A DNA stretch of 64,000 bases, taken from contig CP110630.1 of the NCBI GenBank assembly GCA_026210745.1, forward strand, positions 5,022,001 to 5,086,000, written 5' to 3'. Shown here in pieces: positions 35,801-47,100 of the stretch (its first letter is position 1; every line of letters starts with the position of its first letter). The stretch comes from Exobasidium rhododendri (lineage: Eukaryota > Basidiomycota > Exobasidiomycetes > Exobasidiales > Exobasidiaceae). The position numbers and the translations under genes are program-made. Below the pieces are notes generated by a model. That model was given only the letters and a program-made list of their open reading frames with translations. It was not told the DNA's origin and made no database searches.

Positions 35801-38203
35801 CTAATTTTCAAGGATGTCTTCTCTTCGAGGCTTCTTGTCTTCCTTTCGGACGTCACGAATAGCATCTCCCTCTGCCCGAATGCCTTGGACGTGATCGTCT
35901 CTCATGATACCTAGACCGCTCTCCTGTCGGGCAAGTTCCACCAGATCGGCGAGCGGGACGAGTCCGTCATGGTCTACGTCCAGCTTGTCGACCAAACTCT
36001 CCAAGATTCCTTCATCAGGTCGATGTTTGATCAGGCGAAGTGCTTGTCCTAGATCGTCCACACTAATCTTACCAGTCGAACTGGCTTCAATGATGTTCAT
36101 TCGACTGCCGACGTCTCGATCGTATTCTTCCAATTGAGCATCAATCTTCTGTAGCATGACTTTGACTCTCTTGGCCAAGTTTCGGTTTCGACTCGAGAGG
36201 TTGTTGCTCGTGCTCATTCGTAGAGCGGCTTCTGCAATATCTTCCTGCTCCATCGAACCATGACTTGCTTCAGTCTTCTTCTTTGCCGCCGCCGCCGCCT
36301 CCTCCTCTTCGTCGTGTTCTCTGTTCGAAGTCTCTGTCGCTTCTTGAATTTCAGAGTCACTTGCGGAGACTTCTTTGATCAACTCGGCCAACTCTTCTCT
36401 TTCTTTGAGCACACTCGATTTAGCACTCAAGATACTTAGTGCCTCTCCTAGTTCAGTGAGTTGCTCGTTCGTCATTCTGGCATCCTCCGCTTCTGGATCT
36501 GTTTCACCCTTTGGCAGTAATGACTTGGCTTCTTCTTCCTCCTTACTCAAGCGTACTCGATCCGCCAAGTCTTTCTTCTTCTCCTTGTCTACTCGACGTG
36601 CCTCCTCCTCTGCTTCTTCTTGTTCCGCTTCGTCTTCAATGAGCTCTTCCTGTTGTTGAAGAACTTCCAATCGTTGCTTGTTCGTCGCAACATCCTTGCT
36701 GACGTTCAGTTCTGCTTCATTGATCAGATTGTCGGGCAGACTACTCAATGTCAACTCCAAGCTTTTCAGCTGGGAATTTCCATCCTGTTCAGCGCCGGCA
36801 GGAAGGTAATTGAACGCTTTCGACAGGATAAGCAGGATTCCACTGATCCTAGAATGAAGGTGCAGCTCGATCCACTGACTCAAATTTTCTTTCAATTCCT
36901 TCTCCCCCAAGTTCAGTGTCTGAATACCTCGACTTTGACAAGCACTTTGAAGCTCAGGGAGTATCATTTGATCAACACCTTCTGCAGAAATAGTCATGTC
37001 ATCTTGTCGTATGCGGTTCAATTTGTGTCGAATTTGATAGCGTAGGTAGTTATCAGTACCAAATGCATTGATTTGCATGTATCGACACATGGAGACCAGT
37101 TGTGGTCTGGTCAAATTGTCCAAGGTAACGTCATCATCGAATAGCTTGGCAACGCGGATGGTGTCGTTCGGAGTCGGTTCCTCTCCCGTAGATCGTACTT
37201 TGCGAAAGAATTCCTTGAATGCATCTGATGTCTGTACTTTATCACCCGTTGTGATACCACCTTCCTTGATGGTTCCTTGCAAGAATTTTGCCATTTCCAG
37301 TCGCACTTTGATTTGTCCACGTCTCTTTTCTTCCGATGCAAATTTGCTCTCAAAGGTGCTAGGAAGCATGTTGGGGAAAATTTTGATTGCCACTGGTAAG
37401 AGCAACTCTCCAAAAGGAATGATGATGAATGGTAAGAAGGGAATTAGTCGCAGCAAGTCTGCCGTCGTTCTTTTGAGTTGTCGATGTTCTCTTCTTGTTA
37501 GATTGTATCCCAGCATCAAACGTCTCAGCAATCTACCACTGATTCGAACTTCTTTCGCAAGCAATTTGGTACCGTGCCAGTAATGGGCAGCTTCTTCTTT
37601 GACCTTTATCCAAACTCTTTTAGCTAGTGGTTGGTTCTTCCTTTTTGTTTCAGCTTCCTTTAGCTTTAGTTGAGCTTCTTGCTTTTCCATCAGCTTCATC
37701 TGCGAGGCGCTGACTTGATTCGCATCAGACCCTAACTCAGAAGCAGAATCGGACGAGACAGGCTTCACTCGAGCAATGTGTGAAGTGGGCGTGTCAGCTC
37801 CCACTTGGTAGTCTCCCGCTTTTTGATAAACCGACGCCGAAGCTGAGAGTCGACCTTTCGACTTGGCAGCTTTGCTTCCTTCTCCGGTAGGATGAGGCGG
37901 AGGTGGTCCGGGATTGCTTGACGTACTGCTTTCATTGACCTGGGTATGTTGATACCTTTTGATGAAAAGAGATGAAGCATTTCCGGTGGTAGTTGAACTC
38001 AACCGACGACGCCGTGGAGAAGCGATGGCGACACTTGGTGAAGCAGTGCCATGAGTCGAGTAGGGCCGAAGATGGGGAACAAAGAGGCGAAGGAGCTCTG
38101 CTTGAGACGCAGTACCGCTATTCGACACACCTAGAGCGACCTTTGCAGATGCAGCAAGACTGTTTGTAGCCAGGGAGAGACCCCGATTGGAAGAAGTGGC
38201 CAT
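35801..38203 (-). CDS. LETM1-domain mitochondrial inner-membrane protein (Mdm38-like)
   Basis: Mitochondrial cation/H+ homeostasis protein, also implicated in membrane insertion of respiratory subunits in yeast (Mdm38). Single exon of 800 residues; the start is ATG at 38203, the upstream in-frame GTG being ignored. The N-terminal ~100 residues are Ser/Arg/Ala-rich without acid, a targeting sequence. The LETM1 core begins RVWIKVKEEAAHYWHGTKLL, then LLRRLMLGYNLTRREHRQLK. The inner-membrane helix is LIPFLPFIIIPFGELLLPV, followed by FPNMLPSTFESKFASEEKR. Coiled-coil Glu/Arg-rich stretches follow, and a C-terminal EF-hand has DKLDVDHDGLVPLADLVEL, with all calcium ligand positions acidic or polar. 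Longer than yeast Mdm38 (573) because of the C-terminal half. Confidence 0.93.
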   Translation of the reverse strand: MATSSNRGLSLATNSLAASAKVALGVSNSGTASQAELLRLFVPHLRPYSTHGTASPSVAIASPRRRRLSSTTTGNASSLFIKRYQHTQVNESSTSSNPGPPPPHPTGEGSKAAKSKGRLSASASVYQKAGDYQVGADTPTSHIARVKPVSSDSASELGSDANQVSASQMKLMEKQEAQLKLKEAETKRKNQPLAKRVWIKVKEEAAHYWHGTKLLAKEVRISGRLLRRLMLGYNLTRREHRQLKRTTADLLRLIPFLPFIIIPFGELLLPVAIKIFPNMLPSTFESKFASEEKRRGQIKVRLEMAKFLQGTIKEGGITTGDKVQTSDAFKEFFRKVRSTGEEPTPNDTIRVAKLFDDDVTLDNLTRPQLVSMCRYMQINAFGTDNYLRYQIRHKLNRIRQDDMTISAEGVDQMILPELQSACQSRGIQTLNLGEKELKENLSQWIELHLHSRISGILLILSKAFNYLPAGAEQDGNSQLKSLELTLSSLPDNLINEAELNVSKDVATNKQRLEVLQQQEELIEDEAEQEEAEEEARRVDKEKKKDLADRVRLSKEEEEAKSLLPKGETDPEAEDARMTNEQLTELGEALSILSAKSSVLKEREELAELIKEVSASDSEIQEATETSNREHDEEEEAAAAAKKKTEASHGSMEQEDIAEAALRMSTSNNLSSRNRNLAKRVKVMLQKIDAQLEEYDRDVGSRMNIIEASSTGKISVDDLGQALRLIKHRPDEGILESLVDKLDVDHDGLVPLADLVELARQESGLGIMRDDHVQGIRAEGDAIRDVRKEDKKPRREDILEN

Positions 38204-38685
38204 TCTTCTCTCGATAGAATGTAGCCTTATCACCAGGAGCTCAGTATGGGATACGGCTTCGTGTATCTATAGCAAAAGCTGCCTCTGCTAAGAGAGAATT
38301 AGATCTCCTCTTCGACTTAGCAGAGTGTCCAAGCGGAAGAAGACTTGATGAGTGTTTCAGTGATGGAAGGGTGCTGAGTGGAATGTTCGACTCGCCGCCT
38401 GCAACGAAATTACCACACCTCAAAGTTTAAAGCTCGTCGTAGGCCCAAGTTGTGCTCGCTCTTCCACAACCGTCTATTGCACGTGTCAGAACGGGCCGAC
38501 CAGCACCGAAATGGGGGAAGGGAGACAAAAATAGTAAAAGGGGCGATCAGCGACCACAACATTATATTCTTCTTGCTTACTAAGCGTTGCAGCCAACTTC
38601 ATTGTGAGAGACCAAAACGATACTTGGACTCTACCATCTCCTCGGGCATGTCACTCTCGGCTCATTCTAGGCAGCAGGCAAAAGG
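38204..38685. promoter_or_regulatory. Divergent promoter, LETM1 / DUF202
   Basis: 482 bp between divergent start codons. Nothing coding recognised; both promoters and 5' UTRs are expected here. Confidence 0.45.
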
Positions 38686-39502
38686 ATGACGTCCAAGGAT
38701 CGAGAGAGCCCACGGAGAACTACAAGCTCCAATGCTATACCCGCGGCTGAGACGATTGGTCATGATCAGCCACTGACCGACCTTACACCGTCGCTAAGCC
38801 GAAAAGGCGAACAGGCAGATGGCAAATCCATTGGAGAGCGTATCGATCACGCACAGCTAACAGACCTGCGTGCTCTGCAAAGGACATTTGTGAGCGAAAT
38901 ACTCTTGTTTGTGACTGTTGTCAAAGGAGTGTTGCAGTGCTCACGACAATCCTCTCGGTGTCCAGGATGGAGCGTATACCCGTACAGCATTAGCACAGTT
39001 GAGCTATGCAATCGTCATCCTTCGTCTCTTCGATAGGCAATTCTACTGGTGTGGGTGAGTCGAGCGCCAGGTCTTTTACCTCACCGACGTGAAGAATTGC
39101 AGTCACTGAGAAACCAACGCCACCCCTGTCAAGGCTTGTCTACATCTTGCTGGCCGCTCAGCTGGTCCTAGTAGCCATTTACCGCTACAACCTTGCCAGT
39201 GCGTGGTTTTTTTTCAATTTACGTGAAGCGTCCCCTCGGCTGAACTTCATGACTCCTTTCACCTTTTCACAGTGGCAAATAATGATAGGCTGAAAGATGT
39301 GAAGATGGGCAACATCAGTTCGAACGGACTGCATCACTCAGATGCTCCTGGTCCTTCTAGTGAACTCCCGGTGGGAATGCAAGACACACATGGTCGTTTT
39401 ATCCGTAGGACTTTTCGTACTGCCGGTACTGTTGTAGCCTTTGTCGCCATCGGAACCTTCGTGTTGCAAGTTGCTCTGGTCGCTCTCGTCTTGAAGATGT
39501 GA
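38686..39502 (+). CDS. DUF202-like small membrane protein, four exons
   Basis: Exons are 38686-38889, 38966-39050, 39103-39198 and 39273-39502, giving 204 residues. Exon 1 is hydrophilic and ends with LTDLRALQRTF. Exon 2 continues DGAYTRTALAQLSYAIVILR, so the join yields an RTF-x(4)-TRTALA pattern like the RT(F/Y)LAWxRTALAL core of DUF202 proteins (as in Vtc1 and YidH). Helix 2 is LVYILLAAQLVLVAIYRY and helix 3 is VVAFVAIGTFVLQVALVALV. The exon 2 donor is GTGGGT at 39051; the stronger GTGAGT 4 nt later would break the frame, so this boundary is the least certain. The function of the family is generally unknown; Vtc1 acts in vacuolar polyphosphate synthesis. Confidence 0.6.
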
Positions 39503-39798
39503 TGTAGGAGCCCTGTAGGAGCTGCATGGGCCGTGTCATGAAGATCTTAATTTGCATGTCCGTCACGCCTTGCTGCTAGTATGTATAAATCGTTGGGTGT
39601 GTTTGATGAAATTTGGCACCCTAAAAGATTATTGTGCATAGGGGACGCGTCTGACAGTGTGCATTCTTGTATTCCTCCAAGCGATTTCTCACCATCCCGA
39701 ACACACCACACACATTAAATCACACACACGACACACAAGTTAAACGACGTCTCCCAAACACTATCGTCGGCACACCAAAAAATGATCTTCAACTGACT

Positions 39799-40575
39799 AT
39801 GGATCGACCTCCTAGCAAAGTCCTCGCCACTGTAGATCTGCCAAATGAAGTGACTGAGGAGGGGGAGGACGAGGATGAAGAAGTTGCAGAGATCACCTTT
39901 GAGCCTTTCGAGCCGGGGAATGTGTGGACGCAGAAATTGTCGTCACAGACGCATCGAAGCGCATGGAGGAGACAGGTGTATATGGAGAGTGATAGCCTCA
40001 GTCAGGCAACACGTAACAGTAGTAGCAACCAGACAGCAGCAGAGGACGGAAGGACTGTGGAGGAGGTAGTCGTCATTGAAGATGCCGAGGGAAGCAGCAC
40101 CAAGTCGCATGAGGAACAGGCAGATGGTGCAGAAGCGATAGCGGAAGCAGATTCCTCAAAACAGAGACAGCGTCCTTGGTGGAGTGAGGGCAAGATTGCA
40201 CCGCTTCTCAGCGATTTCGACAGTGACAGAAGATTGTTCTATTTGGCGCAAGCTGGGATTGGGTCACCCTCCCTCTCCACCTCTCGGGGTCAGCACACCG
40301 AAGAAGGTCGACTTGCTCCTCAACTTTCACCACTAAAGCAGCAGGGCGTAACGCTCGTTGGCAACACAAATTCAGCTTGCGCAGACCCGACTGTCTCAAT
40401 CGCCATCACACCAAAGAAGAAGACTTGGGACGCAACCTGGGGCAGAGAGAGGGAGAAGAGTACAAGCAACAAGAAGCAAGCTACGCCCTCTACTGTACGT
40501 AGAAATGCGACGACACCTTCCCACGCAAGAAGCAGCAGGAGAAAAGGCAAAAAGCTGGGTACACTAAGCACATAA
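39799..40575 (+). CDS. Hypothetical acidic then basic protein
   Basis: Not recognised. Single exon of 258 residues, ATG at 39799; the frame is open upstream only from a TTG. Residues 20-45 are strongly acidic (EEGEDEDEEVAEITFEPFEP). The middle holds the only ordered-looking segment, KQRQRPWWSEGKIAPLLSDF then SDRRLFYLAQAGIGSP. The C-terminal 50 residues are very basic (RREREKSTSNKK, SSRRKGKKLG), suggesting a nuclear or nucleolar protein. The charge split and the WW-containing core could fit a chromatin or spindle factor, but I make no functional claim. PP1 follows tail-to-tail after about 715 bp. Confidence 0.55.
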   Translation: MDRPPSKVLATVDLPNEVTEEGEDEDEEVAEITFEPFEPGNVWTQKLSSQTHRSAWRRQVYMESDSLSQATRNSSSNQTAAEDGRTVEEVVVIEDAEGSSTKSHEEQADGAEAIAEADSSKQRQRPWWSEGKIAPLLSDFDSDRRLFYLAQAGIGSPSLSTSRGQHTEEGRLAPQLSPLKQQGVTLVGNTNSACADPTVSIAITPKKKTWDATWGREREKSTSNKKQATPSTVRRNATTPSHARSSRRKGKKLGTLST

Positions 40576-41290
40576 GACGGCGGAGTATGTCTGTATGCAC
40601 CATCAAATTGTATTTTATCATATTCGTAAATCTTGTCTGACAAGCGTGGAAGTCTTCCCATTTGTAGGAGAGGAGATGACGGACGAGTAGAAAGATAGAA
40701 GGGGATCCGAAAGAAAAGCGAATGAGTTGAGTAGATGAAAGGTGAAGATCCTAAATTTGGAATTAAGAAAAAAGAGGAGAATAGAATCATAGAAGAAGGT
40801 GAATTGGTAAAGATAGAATTATAGGATGGTTTCCATCACTCAAAACACAGGATAGATAGGAAAGAAGAGGTGGGAAGTTTATGTACTTGATTGGAAGACT
40901 GGAGAAGGAAGACACAATTGATCGTCGTGGGAGGGTGGATGAAGGGAGGAGAAGTAGAAGAAAATGATGATGATGTTGAGAATAGGGAGGGTGAAAGGCG
41001 GGATAGGCTGACGTATTTGATTGAATACGACATCGATGGAATGACAGACTGCGAGTCTGCGATGAAGAAATTGACCGGTCTGACAGCACGTTCAGTGTAT
41101 CTGCGGGGAGACAACCACACTTGGCGTTGGCGACGGGGAAGGACGAAAGTGAACCTCTTCCTCGTTCTTGCGTTCCTTGTTTGACAAACGTCGCTGCCTC
41201 TCCTTCTTAATCTTCATTGCCTTTCTTGGACTGTAGCACGGCCGTTGCCTCCTACCTCTCCTCGTTCTTGCTGAGCCGCTTTCTTCATTA
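40576..41290. other. Long intergenic, presumed 3' UTRs
   Basis: 715 bp between two convergent stop codons. The + strand is dominated by A and G with GAAGAA/GGAGAA runs, so the PP1-strand reads C/T-rich. It probably holds an extended PP1 3' UTR. Overlapping ORFs on both strands are low-complexity artefacts. Confidence 0.45.
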
Positions 41291-42705
41291 TTACTTTGAA
41301 TCTCCCTTCTTCTTCTGCTTCCGAGGTGGTGTGACTGGCTTGCCCATATTGACACCTCCATAAGCATACTTCTGTTTCTTCTCTGCCGGTTTCAGGATCT
41401 GCGGTAATTTTCAACTGTCAGACGGAACGTACTACTGCTCGACCCGAGCCCGGTTCATATGCTTTACTCACCTGGAAGGAGCACAGCAACGTTTCATCAA
41501 CACTCATCATCGCACCCGCATTATCAAACTCTCCGCAATAGTTTGGAGCCGAGAACAGCGTCACCAGTTGCCTCTTTGCGAAAAATTCGTAACCATCCTC
41601 AACGACTTGATGCGCTCTGCAGATCAGGTCCATGTCGTGTTTTTGAAGGAAACGAGAGACAACATCTGGTCCAAATGTGAATGAGACACCCCGATCGTTC
41701 TCTGACCAACCAGATATGTCCTTGTCTGGATCTGACCAAAGCAAATCACACAGTAGACCTGGTAAAACGAAGAGAGGGGGGGGGGTAGAGGCTCGGTCAG
41801 TTAAAGTGCTACACTTCAGAGTACACGTGCCGTCAGACCGATGCTCACCAGTGTCGGGCACATCGGTGGGCCTCATGACTCTCCTGATCTGCTCCATGCT
41901 CTGTAAGTCGGGTGAAAGACCACCGTGCATGGTGAAGATCTTCTCATCTATAATGGCTGCAATTGGTAGACAGTTGAAGCAATCTGTGAACGTCTTCCAC
42001 AGCTTGATGTTGAATCGCCTCTTGCCTGGAGCGATGTGAAAAGCAGACACGGGAGAAGGGCAAGGAAAAGGGACAAAGTAAAGAGGAGGGTCAGTGATAA
42101 AAGGAAGGCTCGTCTCCTCCCTTCCATTTACTACTCACATTCATCGTAGAAGCCGTAGATTCGGTTGATGGAAGCGCATTCATGATTTCCTCGTAGGATG
42201 AAGAAGTTCTCAGGATATTTGATCTTGTATGCCAACAGTAGACAGATTGTTTCCAGTGACTGTTTTCCTCTATCTACGTAGTCACCGAGAAAGAGATAAT
42301 TCGCTTCCGGTGGGAACCCACCATATTCAAAGAGACGCAGTAAATCGTAGTATTGACCATGAATATCCCCTGCGAGTAGCAAATCAGAGTAGGAGACGTT
42401 AGCACACGGCACTTGTATTCTCATGCGCCAAACACTTGCGTACTCACCGCAAATCTTGATTGGTGCTTCGAGTTCGAGGAGGATGGGTTGATTGATGAAA
42501 ATATCCCTCGCTTTTAGGCACAGGAATTTGATTTCGTACTCTTCTAGATGTACTGGCTTTCCCGGCCTTGAACCTCGTACTGTTGTTGTTGACAAAAGTC
42601 AGACGGATAGTCACGAGCGACTGCGCCGCTACAACACTGCTCACCTTCCAACAATCTATCAATGACATTGTCCAGATTCACTTCTGGTGTCTGTGCTTCA
42701 GCCAT
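41291..42705 (-). CDS. GLC7: Serine/threonine protein phosphatase PP1 catalytic subunit
   Basis: PP1 acts with many regulatory subunits in glycogen metabolism, mitosis and RNA processing. Exons are 42705-42645, 42579-42448, 42369-42139, 42025-41849, 41758-41472 and 41398-41291, giving 331 residues, the family length. All metal-binding blocks are present: GDIHGQ (split by intron 2), GDYVDRG, RGNHE, and the later His residues in TMHGGLSPD and [13 protein letters not shown]. The PP1-specific string [20 protein letters not shown] is intact. The N-terminus [20 protein letters not shown] and the C-terminus ([15 protein letters not shown], then [15 protein letters not shown]) include the TPPR site phosphorylated by CDKs. 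Donors are GTGAGT or GTGAGC. The other PP1 target in this neighbourhood, glycogen debranching, is not physically linked. Confidence 0.98.
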
Positions 42706-43001
42706 CGTTGTTATGTTGTTCCGATCTGTTTACCTGGCTGACAAGTAGAAAGAAGAAGACATTGGAGCAAAAAGTCAGCATTGTGCAATGGTAGATATCC
42801 GTGCTTCAATGCGGGGCCGTTGTCATTCTATGTGACCTGTTGTCACGATCAGTCGAACATCTGCAATGTGCTTCTCCTCTGACGTCTAGTGCGCCCTACT
42901 TCCAGAGTTTCACCTAGCCATCGCAATCTCGTCTTTCGCAACGCATAACGATCACTTCTACACTTGCTCTCGTCTGCCTTTCGTTCTCACCTAGTAATGC
43001 T
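42706..43001. promoter_or_regulatory. PP1 promoter region
   Basis: 296 bp upstream of the PP1 start and, if the ORF at 43002 is real, shared with it. No distinctive element was recognised. Confidence 0.4.
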
Positions 43002-43286
43002 ATGCTGTCCTTGACCCACGAATACAGTGGTGTAAGCTTGATGCTAGATAACGGTATGTTGTCGACGGAGGCGCGGAGCTATCGGTCGATACACTGCGGG
43101 CAAAGCGATCGGACAGACTTTCGAGGACGACAAATTTCAATCGTCTATCGAGTTCCAAGTAAAGACGAGAACTTTCCGCCTGTCGTTAGTCGGATGGTGC
43201 AGCCCAGTAGAGGCAATCTTATTGACAATGGCGTATCTTCTGTAGAAGTCTCACGACTGCTGAAGTTGATGGTCGAACGCTGGTGA
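43002..43286 (+). CDS. Small ORF, uncertain coding status
   Basis: A 94-residue ORF from an ATG, divergent from PP1. It contains RQISIVYRVPSKDENFPPVV and then GVSSVEVSRLLKLMVERW, which have the look of an ordered protein, but I recognise no family. A CTCACCTAG just upstream of the ATG resembles a branch site and acceptor, so this could be an internal or second exon of a longer transcript. Its last 67 bp overlap an opposite-strand frame (43533-43219) that contains VFEFGLRYKHKEDKETYEV. At most one of the two is likely to be coding. Confidence 0.3.
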   Translation: MLSLTHEYSGVSLMLDNGMLSTEARSYRSIHCGQSDRTDFRGRQISIVYRVPSKDENFPPVVSRMVQPSRGNLIDNGVSSVEVSRLLKLMVERW

Positions 43287-44188
43287 TGGTAAGAATTTCC
43301 GTCGGATGCGACCGGTGGACTTGGTGGATGGGCAGTAAGACCTCGTACGTTTCTTTGTCTTCCTTGTGTTTGTATCGCAATCCGAATTCAAAAACGGACT
43401 GGTGAGCAAAAAGCAACACGAGGGACGGTGAGTATGACAGACACTCCTTTTCCACCCTTATCGCTCTACGGATCAGATCGGACGATGAAAGGAGAAAAGT
43501 GATGGTGGGAAAAGAAAGAAATGACACACTCACTTAGACTTGATTTGAAAGTTCCCCTCTTCCTTTTTCCTCCTCTCTCTCCCTTTTTTTTTCCAAAATA
43601 CACGTAGCTTTTCTATTAGGAGATAACGTGTCGATTGCAACAAGCAACTTACTGTGATGTCGTCGGTCAGACCAGTCCGATGCGAGGAAGAAGCTGTGTT
43701 GTGGAAAGGCGAAGGGAATGGAGAGTTGAGGAAGAAGGGCGTACTGAAGACGGCTTCAATGCAGACTTCAAGAATGGTCCTATCCACAAGCGCACTGAAG
43801 AGATCTCAATGAAGAAAAGTTCAATACCTTTGGAATGGGGGAAATAGCCAAGTTCTTCAATGTGTGACTGAGCTAGGGCAAGAGGATATTACAAAGGTAG
43901 AAAGGAATACAAGAAACGGCTGTTACGCGCGCGCGCTTTTGTCTCGAACCTTTGCGAATCAGATGATATTGCATTGGGAAAGAGTCTACAATATCTTCTG
44001 TATTAGAAGTCCGCGACTGCTGGCGCACGTGAAGCTACACGTAGTCTGGCCGACGACTGAAACTCTCTTGTGCCTGCGAATTGCAACTTGTGGTATTTTT
44101 TTTTGGCACTTATCCGATGCAATTGACCCTGAAGTGGATAGTGGAGTAATCTAGATCTGCACAACCGCACTAGATGCACATCCACCCA
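43287..44188. other. Unresolved 0.9-kb segment
   Basis: Contains several splice-like signals on the minus strand: a GTAAGT donor at about 43652, GTGAGT at about 43533 and a GCTCACCAG acceptor at about 43407. These could link short open frames between 43790 and 43219, but I could not assemble a convincing protein. A C/T-rich run lies at 43550-43593 and a CG repeat (GCGCGCGCGC) at 43927-43936. The 43940-44188 part shows nothing. Confidence 0.35.
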
Positions 44189-47100
44189 TCAAGTGTGTAG
44201 AAAGCCCATCGTCCAATTGGAGGAGAAGAGACGTTGCGTTGGTGGATAGAGGGAGGAAGACGAAGCTAACAAATGCTTCAGCTGTTGGCAGACCTCTTTA
44301 GGGTATTGAAGATGCTCGATTAGATCTGGCTGAGCCCAAGCTTGGCCGTTCTGTTGGTGAGGCTCGTTGTCTTGCAGAGACGGTTCTCGGTACATGATCT
44401 TGCAAGCGTCGGTCGCGATTGTGTCAGCCTGTGGATGACTGTTGCGATCACTCGATGTGTCAAAGGCTACCTTGAACGATTCGAGGAAAAGCCAAATGCA
44501 AAGCTGTTCTGCACCTCCATCATCGTCGTCATCTTGAATGATGAAGTGGCGGGTTGCATGCGCATGGGAGAGGCGAATAAGATCGTGGGCGATCACTTGC
44601 CCCAAAAGAGAGCAGGGCGGGGTCTCGTCTTCCACCACAGGTCGAACGGCAAATTTGTATAATTTTACGGCACCCGATGGCGCTGTTTGACCCAAGGTAC
44701 TCTTGCACTGGTGACAACGAAGGCGCTGAGGTGGGCAAGAAGTATGGCAGAACCGGTCAGCAACGTTTTGCTCGTGATGTGCATGTACTTCCCATTAGTG
44801 ACCCGACTCGGACAATTCTGTTCCGGAGGCGGGTGTTTCTATAAGGAATCTCTATGTAGGACTCGTAGTATCGGTCGGATGTCAGTCTTCTCCTCTGTGA
44901 GGCTCTCGACGTCTGTCCGCCACCTTCCCTCTTTCAAGGGGAGGCGGGAACGCACCAGTAGGATAAGATTTATCTTTGCATCAGAGCAAGAAAAAAAGAG
45001 CTTACGAGGCGCCGACCTTCAATCGAGTCCGGTGGTAGTGTGCAGCGGAACGGGGGGGGGTTGTAAAAACCAAGTCGAAACTCACTGATCCTTGGTTGCT
45101 ACCTCGAATGACTGCTGCAGACAAGTGGCCTGGATGAAGAACGATGATTGCTTCTGACACCCTGCCTTGCTCCTCCTGTAGTCCTAGATGCTCGTGAAGC
45201 TTCTTTTGTGATTGCACCATTTCTCGACTCAATTCTTGATCTGCATGACACATCCAAGCGTCGACCAGTTCCTCCCAATGTTGCGATGGCAAGGAGGAGT
45301 ATTGCTTGATTGACTTCGTTTCTGCTACTCGACACAGGCAGATGTTGCAGGACAAGAACGCAGGCTGACTTTGCTGTAGCATGGCAGCACTCAAGGGCGA
45401 CGGTGACGGATTCTCACTGTACTTTATCGCACTGTTGCAAGGGTGCCGCTCCATTTGTAATTTGAATTGCCAGTGGCCTTCCTGCTGTCTGTAGATCGAG
45501 CAGATGTCTTGCTGCTTCAGGGTGGGGTGAGGTAGTGTGAATGTGATGGGAGCTGATTGATAAGTTACAATAAGTGATTGGTGGTCATTTGGATCGACTC
45601 TATACTGGAGATGGTCTGCTGCCGGCTCGTGGGGAGTCCATAGGAATACTGAAATTAGCCCCAAACGTGGCTGGGTTTCGGCAACGTATGCTAGCTCACT
45701 CGAGAGGTGTCCTTGTGGTGACGGTATGTCGAGCTGAGCTATCGTCACACCACTACTGCTCACATCAGCCGTCGACGTTTTCCTGCCTGTGCTCCTTACT
45801 TCGACACACTCACCGACTGGAGCATTTGCAACCAGAGAAGTGTCAGTTCCTGCTGTAATCTCCGACCTTGCTTCCAATCTAAAGGAGGTCGTTGGCGAAT
45901 ACAGCGGAGAAGTGTGCGACACAATCATATCTCTAGGCCTCTTTTGTGCGTCTTGATCAGCCATTCTACTGCTGGCAAGAGAGGCAGACAAGACATCGAA
46001 GAGGTCATCATCGTCATCCTCACCCCCCTTTGGGCCTTCAGATGCGCCGATACGCATGGACTCCAGCTTGGAGGATCTCTTGCCCCTGTCCAGAACAGAT
46101 CGACGAGGGGCAGCCTTTTGATCTTGGTACCCTCGCTCATTCGCTACTTGGATCTGCTTTGCCAACGGAAGAAGATGATCGAAGCTGACGTCTGCTTCCT
46201 TGCCATCTTTGGCAGCAATCACGAATCGTTCAGGTTCCTTTCCTTTCCCTTCCGTACCGAGAAGAGAAGTGGCTCTTCGCATGGATAGTGAACCAAAATT
46301 GATCGAGCCAAGCCTCTTTGCGATTCGAGCATTCTTGAAGGTCCCTGTCGATCCCTCAAAACCAGTCGCTTCTGGTGATGCAGCTATCGAAGGGGGCTTA
46401 CCACTGGAAGACTCTGTAGGATGCAGAGCCCTTTGGTCCTCCATCCGACCCGCCTTGCCTAATTTCTCAATGAGTTCCACCATCTCATCCTGCTTTTGCG
46501 CCTGACGTTGCTGGACATTCAGTGGGCTCGACGCTCGTTGATTCTCCAGTTGAGGTACAGCAGAGTAAAGCCGTTCTATACTTGCTTGGATGATGGTAAG
46601 ATCTTGAGTAGATCGAGCTCGATGTGTGGAGAATGAAGCTCGCAGATGGTCAGCACTCGTACCGGTGACAGTCGACGACTGTGTCGCATCCGTTCTGCTT
46701 TCTGCACCTTCTTCAATCTTGGAGGGAGACAAACCCTGATAGTCCAGATGCGACAAAGACGTCCCACTACTATTCTTTTTCTTGTCAGTCGAATGAATTG
46801 GAGCAGCTTCTAATTGAGTGTTGTAGGCTGGCAAAGTTCTTACAGAATAGGCCGATTGATCGCCACTGGATTGTCTCCTGTTCCGTAGACCCTGCTGGTG
46901 TTCCCCGCTGGAGTCTGCTTCTCGGTAACCTTCTGCAACTGCCCATCCATAATCGAAGTCACCTCTGCTTGGATCTTCCGAGTAACGAGGGGGTTGAGAA
47001 GACGTTCCCTCCGTCTTGGCACTTTCTCTCCTCGATAAGAGTGAGTTGTTCGCATAATGTGAAGACGAGGCTATTCCAGGAATGGAAGGTGTTCTCAATC

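Noticed and set aside
43219..43787. Multi-exon minus-strand gene from 43787 to 43219
   Set aside because: Donors and an acceptor exist, but no phase combination gave a recognisable or compositionally normal protein and no good ATG was found.
45705..45806. 102-nt in-frame intron inside the UBE3D-containing ORF
   Set aside because: Possible, but removal is not needed for frame and cannot be told from coding sequence without transcripts. Kept only as a note in the findings.
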